Shown here one piece after another: positions 9,814 through 18,070 of a stretch of 64,000 nucleotides of DNA. The DNA is from Alphaproteobacteria bacterium. GTDB taxonomy: Bacteria; Pseudomonadota; Alphaproteobacteria; Micropepsales; Micropepsaceae. The stretch lies in NCBI GenBank assembly GCA_019241645.1, contig JAFAWQ010000038.1:1-64000 (forward strand), read 5' to 3'. The number at the start of each line of letters is the position of its first letter. Position 1 is the stretch's first letter. A program made the translations under genes and the position numbers. The notes beneath the pieces are model-generated. The model was not told the origin of the DNA. It made no database searches and worked only from the letters and a program-made list of their open reading frames with translations.

Positions 9814-10557
9814 ATGTCTCTCTACTATCCCGGCATCGTCGTTCTCCTCATCCAGTTCGCCTTCGCGGCGCATGTCATCCGCAGCGGACGCTCGTATTTC
9901 TGGATTCTGCCGATCATGTTCCTGCCGCTGATCGGCTGCATCGCCTATCTGATCTTCGCGATGGTTCCCGACATGGCGCGCAGCGACACCGCCCGCCGCT
10001 TCGCCGACGATGTGGTGAATACCGTCGATCCGGGACGTGGCTATCGCGAGAAGAAGAAGCAGGTGGAGCTGGTCGGTTCCGGCCAGGCCAAGAAAGAGCT
10101 GGCGCAGGAATGCGTCAAGCGTGGTTATTTTCAGGATGCCATCGATCTCTATCAGAGCGCGATGCAGGGCGGCTTCGAAAACGATCCATCCTATCTGCAT
10201 GGTCTCGCGCGCGCGAAGCTGTTGGCGGGCGATGGCGCCGGTGCGCAGGCCACCTACGAAAAACTAAAAGCAGCCGATCCGGTCGCATTCAACGCGGACG
10301 CCGAACTGGACTATGCTCGCGCGCTGGCATTGCAGGGCAAGAACGACGAAGCGCTGCTGCAGTACGAACGCGTGCTGCCCAAATATCCCGGGGAGGAGGC
10401 GCGTTGCCGCTATGCGCTGTTCCTGCAGAAAGTCGGACAGAAGGAGCGGGCGCAGCGCGTGTTCCGCGAAGTGGTGGAGTCCGTGCGTGGCGCGCCGTCC
10501 TACTACCGCAGCCGCCAGCGCGAATGGGTGAAGATCGCCCGCCAGAATTTGGGTTGA
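9814..10557 (+). CDS. Membrane-anchored TPR protein with PLDc_N-like N terminus
   Basis: 247 residues. Two N-terminal membrane spans (about residues 5-20 and 28-50, LPIMFLPLIGCIAYLIF) resemble the short phospholipase-D N-terminal (PLDc_N) hairpin. They are followed by a cytosolic stretch of tetratricopeptide-like helices from about residue 90 (KRGYFQDAIDLYQSAM, GKNDEALLQYERVLPKYP). TPR arrays usually mediate protein contacts, so a scaffolding role at the inner membrane is inferred. It lies 50 bp after holC in the same orientation and could be the last gene of that transcript. Confidence 0.8.
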   Translation: MSLYYPGIVVLLIQFAFAAHVIRSGRSYFWILPIMFLPLIGCIAYLIFAMVPDMARSDTARRFADDVVNTVDPGRGYREKKKQVELVGSGQAKKELAQECVKRGYFQDAIDLYQSAMQGGFENDPSYLHGLARAKLLAGDGAGAQATYEKLKAADPVAFNADAELDYARALALQGKNDEALLQYERVLPKYPGEEARCRYALFLQKVGQKERAQRVFREVVESVRGAPSYYRSRQREWVKIARQNLG

Positions 10558-10632
10558 TGTGGCCGAAATATTTGCAACAAACAGGCAACCGGTGTTGGAT
10601 GGATGCGCCAAAATGTCGTGCAAGTGAATGAA

Positions 10633-11808
10633 ATGAGAAGCGCCCGGGAAAAGTCTTCTTTTGGCTTGTTGTGCGCCGTCTTTGCGATTGCTGCCTTATT
10701 CTCCATCGACTGTGCCGACGCGGGTCCGTCCTTTCAGATTTTGACCAACTTGGATGGCAGCAATGGCTCCATCCCGGTTGGCGGCACTCCTGCATTGGAC
10801 AACGAGGGCAATGTCTTTCTCCCGGTGCGTCACGGCGGCCTCAATAATATGGGCACAGTGGTGAGGGTTTCTCCCCGTCATCCTACGAAAGTGATCCATA
10901 CTTTTGACGGCAAGGACGGCAATAGCCCGCAGGGTGGCTTGTTGTACGATTCGTCGACAGGAACATTCTTCGGCACCACGACTGCTGGCGGGCTTGAAGA
11001 TTGTGACTGCGGAGTCTTGTACTCAATCGACTCCAGCGGCAAGGAAACTGTGCTGCATCGTTTCGACGGGGTTCAGGACGGATCATTTCCTGTCGACGCA
11101 CCGAGTCGCGATCACCGCGGCAATTTGTATGGCGTCGCCCGATACGGCGGTGCCGGCGGTCAAGATAGCGGAACCGTGTGGAAAAGGGCCTTCAAGGGCG
11201 GGTTCAAAATTCTTCACGCCTTCAGCGGCGGCGATGGCGCAAATCCGGCTGCCGGGCTGTTAGACGGGAAAAAAGGCTTGTTCTATGGCACCACAGTGTC
11301 GGGAGGCGCACACAATGCCGGCACGGTGTTTTCGATTTCGACGGGTGGGACTTTCACCACACTTCATAGCTTTGATGCAGAGAGCGACGGCGCGAGCCCC
11401 TATGCCACGCCGATCCAGGACAAACTCGGCAACCTGTACGGCACGGCCGTTGCCGGCGGGCCGGGCGGCGGGGGCACCATCTACAAGTTGGCCCCGGACG
11501 GTACGTTCACGGTCATCCACGCCTTCTCCAACGATCTCAACGGCGATTTTCCGCAAACCAGTTTGGTTCTGGTCAAAGGCAAACTTTACGGAACGACGGA
11601 CTATTACGGCGATCCCAGCTGCGGCTGCGGCACGGTGTTTGAGGCTGGCATGGATGGAACCTTGAACGTGCTCCATACCTTCACAGGCAAGCCCGATGGC
11701 TTTTATCCTTTCTCAGGGCTGACGCGCGGGCCGAACGGCTATCTGTATGGCGACACCGAGTTAGGTGGAACGGGCGACCAAGGCACAATCTATCGTATCA
11801 AACGCTAA
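10633..11808 (+). CDS. Secreted seven-repeat GloVer-type protein (probable beta-propeller)
   Basis: 391 residues from the ATG at 10633, which gives a signal peptide ending near SIDCADAG; an ATG 30 bases upstream is possible. Seven repeats of about 45-50 residues carry the pattern LYGTT..GG..GTVF....G...LH.F...DG..P (for example FYGTTVSGGAHNAGTVF). This is the GloVer repeat of choice-of-anchor proteins, and seven repeats fit a seven-bladed propeller. No catalytic site is visible; a binding or surface role is inferred. Its stop overlaps the end of the convergent ABC-F gene by 4 bp. Confidence 0.82.
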   Translation: MRSAREKSSFGLLCAVFAIAALFSIDCADAGPSFQILTNLDGSNGSIPVGGTPALDNEGNVFLPVRHGGLNNMGTVVRVSPRHPTKVIHTFDGKDGNSPQGGLLYDSSTGTFFGTTTAGGLEDCDCGVLYSIDSSGKETVLHRFDGVQDGSFPVDAPSRDHRGNLYGVARYGGAGGQDSGTVWKRAFKGGFKILHAFSGGDGANPAAGLLDGKKGLFYGTTVSGGAHNAGTVFSISTGGTFTTLHSFDAESDGASPYATPIQDKLGNLYGTAVAGGPGGGGTIYKLAPDGTFTVIHAFSNDLNGDFPQTSLVLVKGKLYGTTDYYGDPSCGCGTVFEAGMDGTLNVLHTFTGKPDGFYPFSGLTRGPNGYLYGDTELGGTGDQGTIYRIKR

Positions 11809-13685
11809 GCATCAAACTTCATCTCGCGCTCGTATTGTTCGTTCGCCGCAACCCAGCGGGATTCCGCGGCATCGAGCTTGCGCTTTGCTTCCGCCCGTTT
11901 CTTGGAGACTGCGCTGCCTTTTGCAGGATCGTGCAGAAACAGCAGCGGGTCGGCGAGCGCGGCATCGAACTTCGCCAGTTCGGCGGTGAGCGCGGCGATG
12001 TGGCGCTCCTCGATGTCGATCTTGTCCTTCAGCGGCTTGAGCTTCTGCCGCCGCTCCGCTGCTTCGCGCCGCGCATCTTCCTTGGATTGTTTCGGAGCCG
12101 GTTCCTCGCGTTCGCGCAGATCGCCGCCTGCCAACAGGAATCGCTTGTAGTCTTCCAGATCGCCGTCGAACGGCTCGACGCGGCCGTTTGCAACCAGCCA
12201 CAGCCGGTCCACTGTCCCCTCGATCAGCCGCCGGTCATGGCTGACGAGGATGACGGCGCCTTCGAAATCGTTCAGCGCCGTCAGCAACTCCTCGCGCGCA
12301 TCGATGTCGAGATGGTTGGTCGGTTCGTCGAGGATCAGCAGGTTCGGCGAATCCAGCACCGCCAGCGCCAGCATCAGCCGCGCGCGCTCGCCGCCGGAGA
12401 GCTGCCCAACCTTCGTCAGCGCCTTGTCCGCGGTGAGCCCGATGGAGCCTAGCTTGGTGCGCAGCTGCTGCTCGGTCAGTTTCGGCCGCAGCCGCGCCAG
12501 GGTTTGCACCGATGTAATATGCGGGTCGAGCTCTTCCAGCTGATGCTGCGCGAAATAACCGGGATGAAGCTTCCTGGCGCGCACGGTCTCGCCGCCCATC
12601 AATTGCAGCTTCTCCGCCAGCAGCTTGGCGAAGGTTGATTTGCCGTTGCCGTTCTTGCCGAGCAGCGCGATGCGGTCGTCCGGGTCGATGCGCAAGGTGA
12701 TGTCGGAAAGGATCGGTTTGCCCGCCTCATAACCGACAGACGCCTTGCTGAAGGTCACGAGCGGCGGGCTGGCGTTCAGCGGCTTGGGCAGCTGAATGGG
12801 GGCGATATATTCGTCCGGCGGCACTTCCACCTTCTGCAGGCGTTCGAGCATCTTCATGCGGCTTTGAGCCTGGCGCGCCTTCGTGGCCTTCGCCTTGAAG
12901 CGATCGACGAAGGCCTGCATGTGCTGGCGCGCGGCCTCCTGCTTCTTGGCGAAGGCAGCGTCATTGGCGCGGCGCATCGCGCGCGTCTCGGCGAAGGTGT
13001 CGTAATTGCCGGTGTAGAGCGTGAGCTTCTGGTATTCGAGATGGAGAATGAACTCGGCCAAGGTGTTGAGCAGGTCGCGGTCGTGACTGACGATCAGCAC
13101 CGTACCGCGATAGCGGCGCAGATAATCTTCCAGCCACAGCACGCCTTCGAGATCGAGATAGTTGGTGGGCTCGTCCAGCAGCAGCAGATCGGGCGCGGCG
13201 AACAGCACGCCGGCGAGCGCCACGCGCATGCGCCAGCCGCCGGAGAATTCGCGGCAAGGCCTTAGTTGATCCTCGGCAGAGAATCCGAGTCCGGCGAGGA
13301 TGGACGCCGCGCGCGCCGGGGCGGAATAGGCGTCGATGGCATCGAGCCGGTGATGAATGTCGCCGAGTTTGTGCGGATCGTCTTCGGTGTCCGCCGCCGC
13401 CAGCAAATGCGTGCGCTCTTTGTCGGCGGCGAGCACGGTGTCGATCAGGCTGGCGTCGCTCGACGGCGCCTCCTGCGCTACCGAGCCGATGCGCCAGCTT
13501 CCCGGAATGCGCACCTCGCCGTCATCGGCGTGCAATTGATCGAGAATCAGCTTCAGCAAGGTCGTCTTGCCGGCACCGTTGCGCCCGACAAGGCCCACGC
13601 GCCTTCCCGCAGGCAGGCTCGCGCTTGCGCCCTTCAGGATTTCGCGCCCGGCAATGCGGACGGTGACATTGTCGATCACCAGCAT
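11805..13685 (-). CDS. ABC-F family ATPase (Uup/YheS-like)
   Basis: 626 residues with two ATP-binding cassettes and no membrane spans. Walker A motifs are GRNGAGKTT (about residue 34) and GKNGNGKST; signature motifs are FSGGWRMRVALAG and LSGGERARLMLA; both Walker B motifs end in LLLDEPTN or LILDEPTN. The P-site linker (KKQEAARQHMQAFVDRFKAKA) and a charged C-terminal coiled coil point to the YheS/Uup branch of ABC-F proteins, which act on the ribosome rather than in transport. The substrate or ribosomal state is not predictable. It is a single gene between two convergent or divergent neighbours. Confidence 0.92.
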   Translation of the reverse strand: MLVIDNVTVRIAGREILKGASASLPAGRRVGLVGRNGAGKTTLLKLILDQLHADDGEVRIPGSWRIGSVAQEAPSSDASLIDTVLAADKERTHLLAAADTEDDPHKLGDIHHRLDAIDAYSAPARAASILAGLGFSAEDQLRPCREFSGGWRMRVALAGVLFAAPDLLLLDEPTNYLDLEGVLWLEDYLRRYRGTVLIVSHDRDLLNTLAEFILHLEYQKLTLYTGNYDTFAETRAMRRANDAAFAKKQEAARQHMQAFVDRFKAKATKARQAQSRMKMLERLQKVEVPPDEYIAPIQLPKPLNASPPLVTFSKASVGYEAGKPILSDITLRIDPDDRIALLGKNGNGKSTFAKLLAEKLQLMGGETVRARKLHPGYFAQHQLEELDPHITSVQTLARLRPKLTEQQLRTKLGSIGLTADKALTKVGQLSGGERARLMLALAVLDSPNLLILDEPTNHLDIDAREELLTALNDFEGAVILVSHDRRLIEGTVDRLWLVANGRVEPFDGDLEDYKRFLLAGGDLREREEPAPKQSKEDARREAAERRQKLKPLKDKIDIEERHIAALTAELAKFDAALADPLLFLHDPAKGSAVSKKRAEAKRKLDAAESRWVAANEQYEREMKFDA

Positions 13686-13762
13686 GCGCGGTTCTTAGCA
13701 TGGCTTGCCGCGCCGCAAAGCCGCCCCTATAAACCGCGCGCTTTCCCAAATTGGAGACTTGA

Positions 13763-14185
13763 ATGCCGCTGGAGCAGACGCTTTCCATCATTAAGCCGGA
13801 CGCCACGCGGCGCAACATCACCGGCGAAATCGTCGCGCGATTCGAGAAGGCGGGCTTGCGCGTGGTGGCGCAGAAGCGGCTGACGCTTTCCACGGCGCAG
13901 GCGGAAGCCTTCTACAACGTGCACAAGGCGCGGCCGTTCTTCAAAAGCCTGGTGGAATTCATGACCAGCGGCCCGGTGGTGGTGCAGGTGCTGGAGGGCG
14001 AAAACGCCATCGCCAAAAATCGCGAGGTGATGGGCGCGACGGATCCCTCGAAGGCGGACGCCGGCACCATCCGCAAGGATTTCGCCGAGTCCATTGAGGC
14101 CAATTCGGTGCATGGCTCCGATGCGCCGGAAACGGCGAAGAACGAAATCCGCTTCTTCTTCTGCGACCTCGAAATCGTCGGCTGA
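13763..14185 (+). CDS. ndk: Nucleoside diphosphate kinase
   Basis: 140 residues, the standard size. It exchanges the terminal phosphate between nucleoside tri- and diphosphates through a phospho-histidine. The active-site block [10 protein letters not shown] places the catalytic histidine at residue 117, and the N terminus [13 protein letters not shown] is typical. The ATG at 13763 follows a suitable spacer. The stop overlaps the start of the next short-chain dehydrogenase (TGATG), so the two are likely co-translated. Upstream, the ABC-F gene is divergent with a 77-bp gap that should contain both promoters. Confidence 0.97.
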   Translation: MPLEQTLSIIKPDATRRNITGEIVARFEKAGLRVVAQKRLTLSTAQAEAFYNVHKARPFFKSLVEFMTSGPVVVQVLEGENAIAKNREVMGATDPSKADAGTIRKDFAESIEANSVHGSDAPETAKNEIRFFFCDLEIVG

Positions 14186-15048
14186 TGGATTACGCGCCCG
14201 GCGCGATGCGCGACAAGGTGGTCGTCATCACCGGCGCCACCTCCGGCATCGGCGAGGTGGCGGCGGACCGGCTGGCGCAGAAAGGCGGGCGGATTGTTTT
14301 CGTCGCACGGGACCGCGAGCGCGGCGCGGAGATGCGCAAGCATCTGCGCGCCATTGCCGGCCATACCGATCACACAGTCCACCACGCGGACCTGACACAG
14401 CTTTCCGAGATGAAGAGCGTGGCGCAGGAGATTGCCGCCAGCGAGCCGCAGATCGACGTCCTCATCAACAATGCCGGCGCGATCTATGCCCGCAGACAGG
14501 TCACGGAAGATGGACTTGAGCGCACTTTCGCCCTCAACCACCTATCCTATTTCGTGCTCACCAATATTCTGCTCGATCGGCTGAGGGCCACGCCAGGCGC
14601 GCGCATCGTCTCGACGTCGTCCAACGCGCACAACCGCGAGACCGTCGATTTCGACGACCTGCAATCGGCGCGCCGCTATGCGGGTTTCCGCGTTTACGGC
14701 CGCACCAAGCTGATGAACATCCTGTTCACCCGGGAGCTGGCGAAACGGCTGGCGGGCACCGGTGTCACCGCCAATTGTTTGCATCCCGGATTTGTCGCCA
14801 CGCGCTTCGGCGACGAGAGCGGCCGGTTGATGTCATGGGGCGTGCGCGTCGCGAAGCATATCGCGCTGACGCCGGAGCAAGGCGCCGAAACCATCATCCA
14901 TCTCGCCTCGTCGCCGGCGGTGGAAGGCCAGACCGGCGGCTATTACTATCGGAACAGGCTCACGGCGCCGTCGCGCCAGGCGCAGGACGATGTTGCCGCC
15001 AAGCGCCTGTGGGATGTTTCCGCAAAGCTTTCGGGCGTGGGATTCTAA
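14185..15048 (+). CDS. Short-chain dehydrogenase/reductase (retinol-dehydrogenase-like)
   Basis: 287 residues, classical SDR. The cofactor motif TGATSGIG is at residues 16-23, NNAG at 95-98, catalytic Ser near 144-146 and YGRTK at 171-175. The middle segment NHLSYFVLTNILLDRL and the overall length are typical of the RDH11-14/WW-domain-oxidoreductase-like subgroup, which is often NADP-dependent. The substrate cannot be read from sequence. It is coupled to ndk by a 1-bp overlap. An intact catalytic tetrad is visible. Confidence 0.9.
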   Translation: MDYAPGAMRDKVVVITGATSGIGEVAADRLAQKGGRIVFVARDRERGAEMRKHLRAIAGHTDHTVHHADLTQLSEMKSVAQEIAASEPQIDVLINNAGAIYARRQVTEDGLERTFALNHLSYFVLTNILLDRLRATPGARIVSTSSNAHNRETVDFDDLQSARRYAGFRVYGRTKLMNILFTRELAKRLAGTGVTANCLHPGFVATRFGDESGRLMSWGVRVAKHIALTPEQGAETIIHLASSPAVEGQTGGYYYRNRLTAPSRQAQDDVAAKRLWDVSAKLSGVGF

Positions 15049-15108
15049 GGCTGGAGCACTGTGTTCTCGACGCCGCATTGGATGAAGTCCCGGGTGCGAT
15101 TTTGTCGG

Positions 15109-15426
15109 TTACTCGTCCCTGACGTTGCGCAGAATTCTTTCGTAATCGCGGCCGCCGTAAAAGATTCTGACGATGACCACCTCTGACCGCTTCACCTGGA
15201 AGGCGATGGCGGCGCAGCGTTCGAAGCCGACGATCCTCAGCCCGGGTCTTATGTCGTCGCGAGAGGTGCCGCGCCGAGGTGCAGTGCGGAGCGCCATGCA
15301 GGCGCTTTCCATTCTGGCAATGTAGTCGCCTGCAATTTTTCGCCCCGACTGCTCCGCGATGTAGTCGTAAAGCCCGCGCAAATCCTGTTCGGCCATCGGC
15401 CGGAACACGACCCCGTACGTTTTCAC
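15109..15426 (-). CDS. parE: ParE/RelE-superfamily toxin
   Basis: 105 residues. It has the ParE-type order: FRPMAEQDLRGLYDYIAEQSG at the N terminus, then ARMESACMAL, and the C-terminal strands LRIVGFERCAAIAFQV and VVIVRIFYGGRDYERIL. Family members poison DNA gyrase (ParE) or cleave mRNA (RelE); the sequence fits the ParE branch better because of the long first helix pair and the RIFYGGRD ending. It starts within the stop of the upstream antitoxin gene (4-bp overlap), the usual type II arrangement with the antitoxin first. Confidence 0.9.
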   Translation of the reverse strand: MKTYGVVFRPMAEQDLRGLYDYIAEQSGRKIAGDYIARMESACMALRTAPRRGTSRDDIRPGLRIVGFERCAAIAFQVKRSEVVIVRIFYGGRDYERILRNVRDE

Positions 15427-15692
15427 GCCTTTTTGCGCCGCGACCGTTCATGACGGCGGCGCAGCGTGGAAAACACCTGTTCTGCAGGAATGCTGGGCCG
15501 AGGATCGTTGAGGGACCGATCGATTTCTTCGCGTAGAACGCTCCGGATGGCGTCGTCTTCCCGGTCCAGGGCGCGCACAGCAGCGCGCAAGACCTCGCTC
15601 GCCGATGCATAGCTTCCCGAGCGCACCCGGGAATCCACCCGCTCCTTGAGATCACCCAACGTGACGGTCAGCGGCGAACTCGTTCGGGCCAT
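15423..15692 (-). CDS. parD: ParD-family ribbon-helix-helix antitoxin
   Basis: 89 residues. The N-terminal half (LTVTLGDLKERVDSRVRSG, then YASASEVLRAAVRAL) is a ribbon-helix-helix DNA-binding domain of the CC2985/ParD type. The basic C-terminal tail, with RRRHERSRRKK, would wrap the toxin. It precedes parE with an ATGA-type 4-bp overlap. An inverted repeat (15709-15721) sits just upstream of its ATG and is the likely autoregulatory operator. In this family the antitoxin represses its own promoter, more strongly when bound to toxin. Confidence 0.9.
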   Translation of the reverse strand: MARTSSPLTVTLGDLKERVDSRVRSGSYASASEVLRAAVRALDREDDAIRSVLREEIDRSLNDPRPSIPAEQVFSTLRRRHERSRRKKA

Positions 15693-15708
15693 GGTGTAGT
15701 TCCTGTGA

Positions 15709-15721
15709 ATGACAGTGTCAT
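15709..15721. promoter_or_regulatory. Inverted repeat upstream of parDE (probable operator)
   Basis: Two 6-bp arms, ATGACA and TGTCAT, flank one central base and lie 17-29 bp ahead of the parD start codon. Position and symmetry fit a ParD binding site. The AT-rich stretch beside it (caatttagtat on the minus strand) could be the -10 region, but no clear -35 was identified. Confidence 0.5.
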
Positions 15722-15753
15722 ACTAAATTGTTGATAAACGCAAGCTGAGCTGG

Positions 15754-15852
15754 ATGCTTATCGCGGGCAGACCAGTTCAGAATCGCAAGCTGCAGCTCAA
15801 GGATCAGATCGCCCGCGTTGAAGACGCTCTGCTGCCGGACATCACTGCGTAG
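15754..15852 (+). pseudogene. Remnant of a DUF465 (YdcH-like) gene
   Basis: A 32-codon reading frame ends RKLQLKDQIARVEDALLPDI and stops at 15850-15852. The last 22 residues match the C terminus of the complete DUF465 protein at 47849-48055 (RKLQLKDQIARIEDALLPDI) with a single conservative change within the compared stretch. The first 45 or so residues of the family are absent, and the short unrelated start has no good ribosome site. It therefore looks like the 3' end of a duplicated or recombined copy, stranded between parDE and the next operon, although a translated mini-protein is not excluded. Confidence 0.7.
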
Positions 15853-15936
15853 GCGAACAAGATTAGAGTCTTCGATCGGACTTTCGCCGCCTCACAACCT
15901 TAGATATAATCCGCAATATCAGGGCAGGGGGGATCC

Positions 15937-16413
15937 ATGGAACCCGGTAATGAAGCTGGCGGCGCTCCCGCCGCAACCGTGCAACATGCCGAGCCAGACG
16001 CGAAACCAAATTTCGGTCTGGCGATTGTCGCAGGTATTGCGGTCGCGGTGTTGGGCGCCGTGCTGTGGGCGTTCGTGACGGTTGTCAGCGGCTACGAGCT
16101 GGGGCTGATGGCGATCGCAATCGGCTTTCTGGTCGGGCAGGCGATCCGTTTTGCCGGAAAGGGAACGGACAAACGATTCGGCTATCTCGGCGCTGTGTGC
16201 GCTTTGGCCGGCTGCCTCCTCGGCAATTACCTGAGCGCGATAGCGTTCTTTGCGAAAGCGCAGGGCCTCGATCTCATGCAGGTGATCGGAATTCTTGATC
16301 CTGATTTGTCGCAAAAACTCATGACGGCCACCTTCAGCGCCATGGATCTGCTCTTCTATGCCATCGCGATCTACGAAGGTTTCAAGTTTTCGACTGAACA
16401 GCGCGCGCAATGA
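15937..16413 (+). CDS. Small multi-span membrane protein of unknown function
   Basis: 158 residues. After a polar N-terminal 26 residues there are four hydrophobic segments: about 27-50 (LAIVAGIAVAVLGAVLWAFV), 52-72, 82-105 and a last one near 130-150 (FSAMDLLFYAIAIYEGF). No named family is recognised. Its stop overlaps the start of the DUF2167 gene by 4 bp, and that gene in turn overlaps an M50 protease gene, so the three are a tightly coupled operon. A role as a membrane partner of the other two is inferred from this context only. Confidence 0.78.
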   Translation: MEPGNEAGGAPAATVQHAEPDAKPNFGLAIVAGIAVAVLGAVLWAFVTVVSGYELGLMAIAIGFLVGQAIRFAGKGTDKRFGYLGAVCALAGCLLGNYLSAIAFFAKAQGLDLMQVIGILDPDLSQKLMTATFSAMDLLFYAIAIYEGFKFSTEQRAQ

Positions 16414-17357
16414 GCTACGCAATAGGAACACCACGTTTCTTCCTTGCGAGCATCCTGCATGCATTTTTGTTCTTCGCCATGGCGGAGTTCTGTCCTGCTG
16501 CGATTGCCGCAGATTCGAAGCCGTCGGAATATGCGACGATGCTTCAGAGAGAAGGAAAAATAGGACCGCAAGACATCATGCTGCGGGATCAAGCGAAACT
16601 GAACCTGCCGATCCAATACGCCTTTTTGCCGGAGGCAGCTGCAAGAAATTTCATGCAACGGCTGGGAAACCGCACGGATGAAAACTTTCTCGGGATTATT
16701 CTTCCGCAGAACGAAAGCAACTGGTTCTCCATTTTGGAGTTCTACCCTTCCGGGTACATCAAGGACGAGGAGGGAAAGGATATCGATGCCGACGCCATGC
16801 TGCGGGATATCCGCGAAAATACCGAGGAAGGAAACAAGGTCCGCAAGGCCCGGGGAATACACGAAATGGAGGTTCTCGGCTGGATCGAGAAGCCGCATTA
16901 TGACCGGCTTACCCATCGCCTGATCTGGTCGATTTCCGCGCGCGACAAGGGTGACACGAAGAACAGCATTATCAATTACAAGACGCTGTTGCTTGGCCGC
17001 CAAGGCTACATTGCGATGGTGTTGGTGACTGACCTGAAAATGATCGAAGCGCAGAAGCCGATTGCTTCGCTCCTTCTGTCGAAGCTAAGTTTCGTCGGAG
17101 GCAAGCGCTATACTGATTTCAATCCGTCGACTGATCGGGTCGCGGAATATGGGATTGCAGCCCTGATCGGTGGGGTCGTGGCGCACAAGTTGGGGTTCTT
17201 CGCACTGGCAGCCGCCTTTCTCGCAAAATCCGCAAAATTTCTTATCCTTGTTGCCGCAGGTGCATTTGCGGCTGCTGGCAAATGGCTCCGCCGCAAAAAG
17301 CAAGGCGCGGCGCCGCAAGCTGAACCGGTGGACGCGACGGCGCCGCCGCCAACCTGA
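16410..17357 (+). CDS. DUF2167 membrane-anchored protein
   Basis: 315 residues: a signal-like N terminus, a large extracytoplasmic domain and C-terminal hydrophobic segments (about 245-290, GIAALIGGVVAHKLGFFALA onward). The domain shows DUF2167 hallmarks: LEFYPSGYIKDEEGKDIDAD, NKVRKARGIHEMEVLGWIEK and PHYDRLTHRLIWSI. The biochemical function of DUF2167 is not established to my knowledge. It overlaps its upstream membrane-protein gene by 4 bp and the downstream site-2 protease gene by 1 bp; the protease is therefore a candidate processing partner. The tail ends in a Pro/Ala-rich stretch. Confidence 0.87.
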   Translation: MSYAIGTPRFFLASILHAFLFFAMAEFCPAAIAADSKPSEYATMLQREGKIGPQDIMLRDQAKLNLPIQYAFLPEAAARNFMQRLGNRTDENFLGIILPQNESNWFSILEFYPSGYIKDEEGKDIDADAMLRDIRENTEEGNKVRKARGIHEMEVLGWIEKPHYDRLTHRLIWSISARDKGDTKNSIINYKTLLLGRQGYIAMVLVTDLKMIEAQKPIASLLLSKLSFVGGKRYTDFNPSTDRVAEYGIAALIGGVVAHKLGFFALAAAFLAKSAKFLILVAAGAFAAAGKWLRRKKQGAAPQAEPVDATAPPPT

Positions 17358-18070
17358 TGATCAAACTTCTCCTCGCGATATTCGCGGCCGCGAAGGCCGG
17401 AAAAATCCTCACGACGGCCGGTACGATGCTGATTTCCGTCGGCGCGTATGCGCTGCTCTATGGCTGGCGATATGCCACCGGCCTGGTCTTGCTGATCTTT
17501 GTCCACGAAATGGGGCACTTCGTTGCCGCGCGCCAAAAGGGACTCGAAGTTGGCGCGCCCACATTCATTCCTTTCGTCGGCGCATGGGTGGCGCTCAAGG
17601 ATACGCCGATGAACGTGCAGACGGAGGCATATGTCGGGTTGGCCGGTCCCCTTGTCGGAAGCGTGGGCGCCCTGTTGTGTTACTTCCTGGCGCGCGCTTA
17701 CGGCAGTCCGCTGCTGCTCGCGCTGGCGTATGCTGGATTTTTTATAAATTTGTTCAATCTCATTCCACTGTCGCCATTCGACGGCGGCAGGATTACGGCG
17801 ATTCTTTCACCGCGCGTATGGCTTGTCGGGGCGCCAATGCTTCTCGCGCTCTTTCTGTGGCGTCCCAGCCCGCTGCTGGTCGTAATGGCAATCTTGGCAG
17901 CGCCACAGGTGATGAAGGCATTCCGATACAATCCCGCTGCTCCCGAAAATGCGGGTTACTATGCGAGCACGCCAGAGGACAAACTTGTCTACGCGACGAT
18001 GTACATTGGGCTCGCGGCGTTTCTTGCGATCATGTCCTACGATACAAAAGCGATGATCGAGCCTGGCTAA
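17357..18070 (+). CDS. Site-2 protease family (M50) intramembrane metalloprotease
   Basis: 237 residues, almost all membrane helices. The zinc motif HEMGH is at residues 50-54 inside the second span, and the second conserved motif reads FNLIPLSPFDGGRI, equivalent to the NPDG site that supplies the aspartate ligand. There is no PDZ domain, so it belongs to the compact M50 group rather than RseP. Such enzymes cut transmembrane segments of partner proteins. It is the last gene of a three-gene operon with DUF2167, and its stop overlaps the end of a convergent M48 protease gene by 4 bp. Confidence 0.9.
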   Translation: MIKLLLAIFAAAKAGKILTTAGTMLISVGAYALLYGWRYATGLVLLIFVHEMGHFVAARQKGLEVGAPTFIPFVGAWVALKDTPMNVQTEAYVGLAGPLVGSVGALLCYFLARAYGSPLLLALAYAGFFINLFNLIPLSPFDGGRITAILSPRVWLVGAPMLLALFLWRPSPLLVVMAILAAPQVMKAFRYNPAAPENAGYYASTPEDKLVYATMYIGLAAFLAIMSYDTKAMIEPG

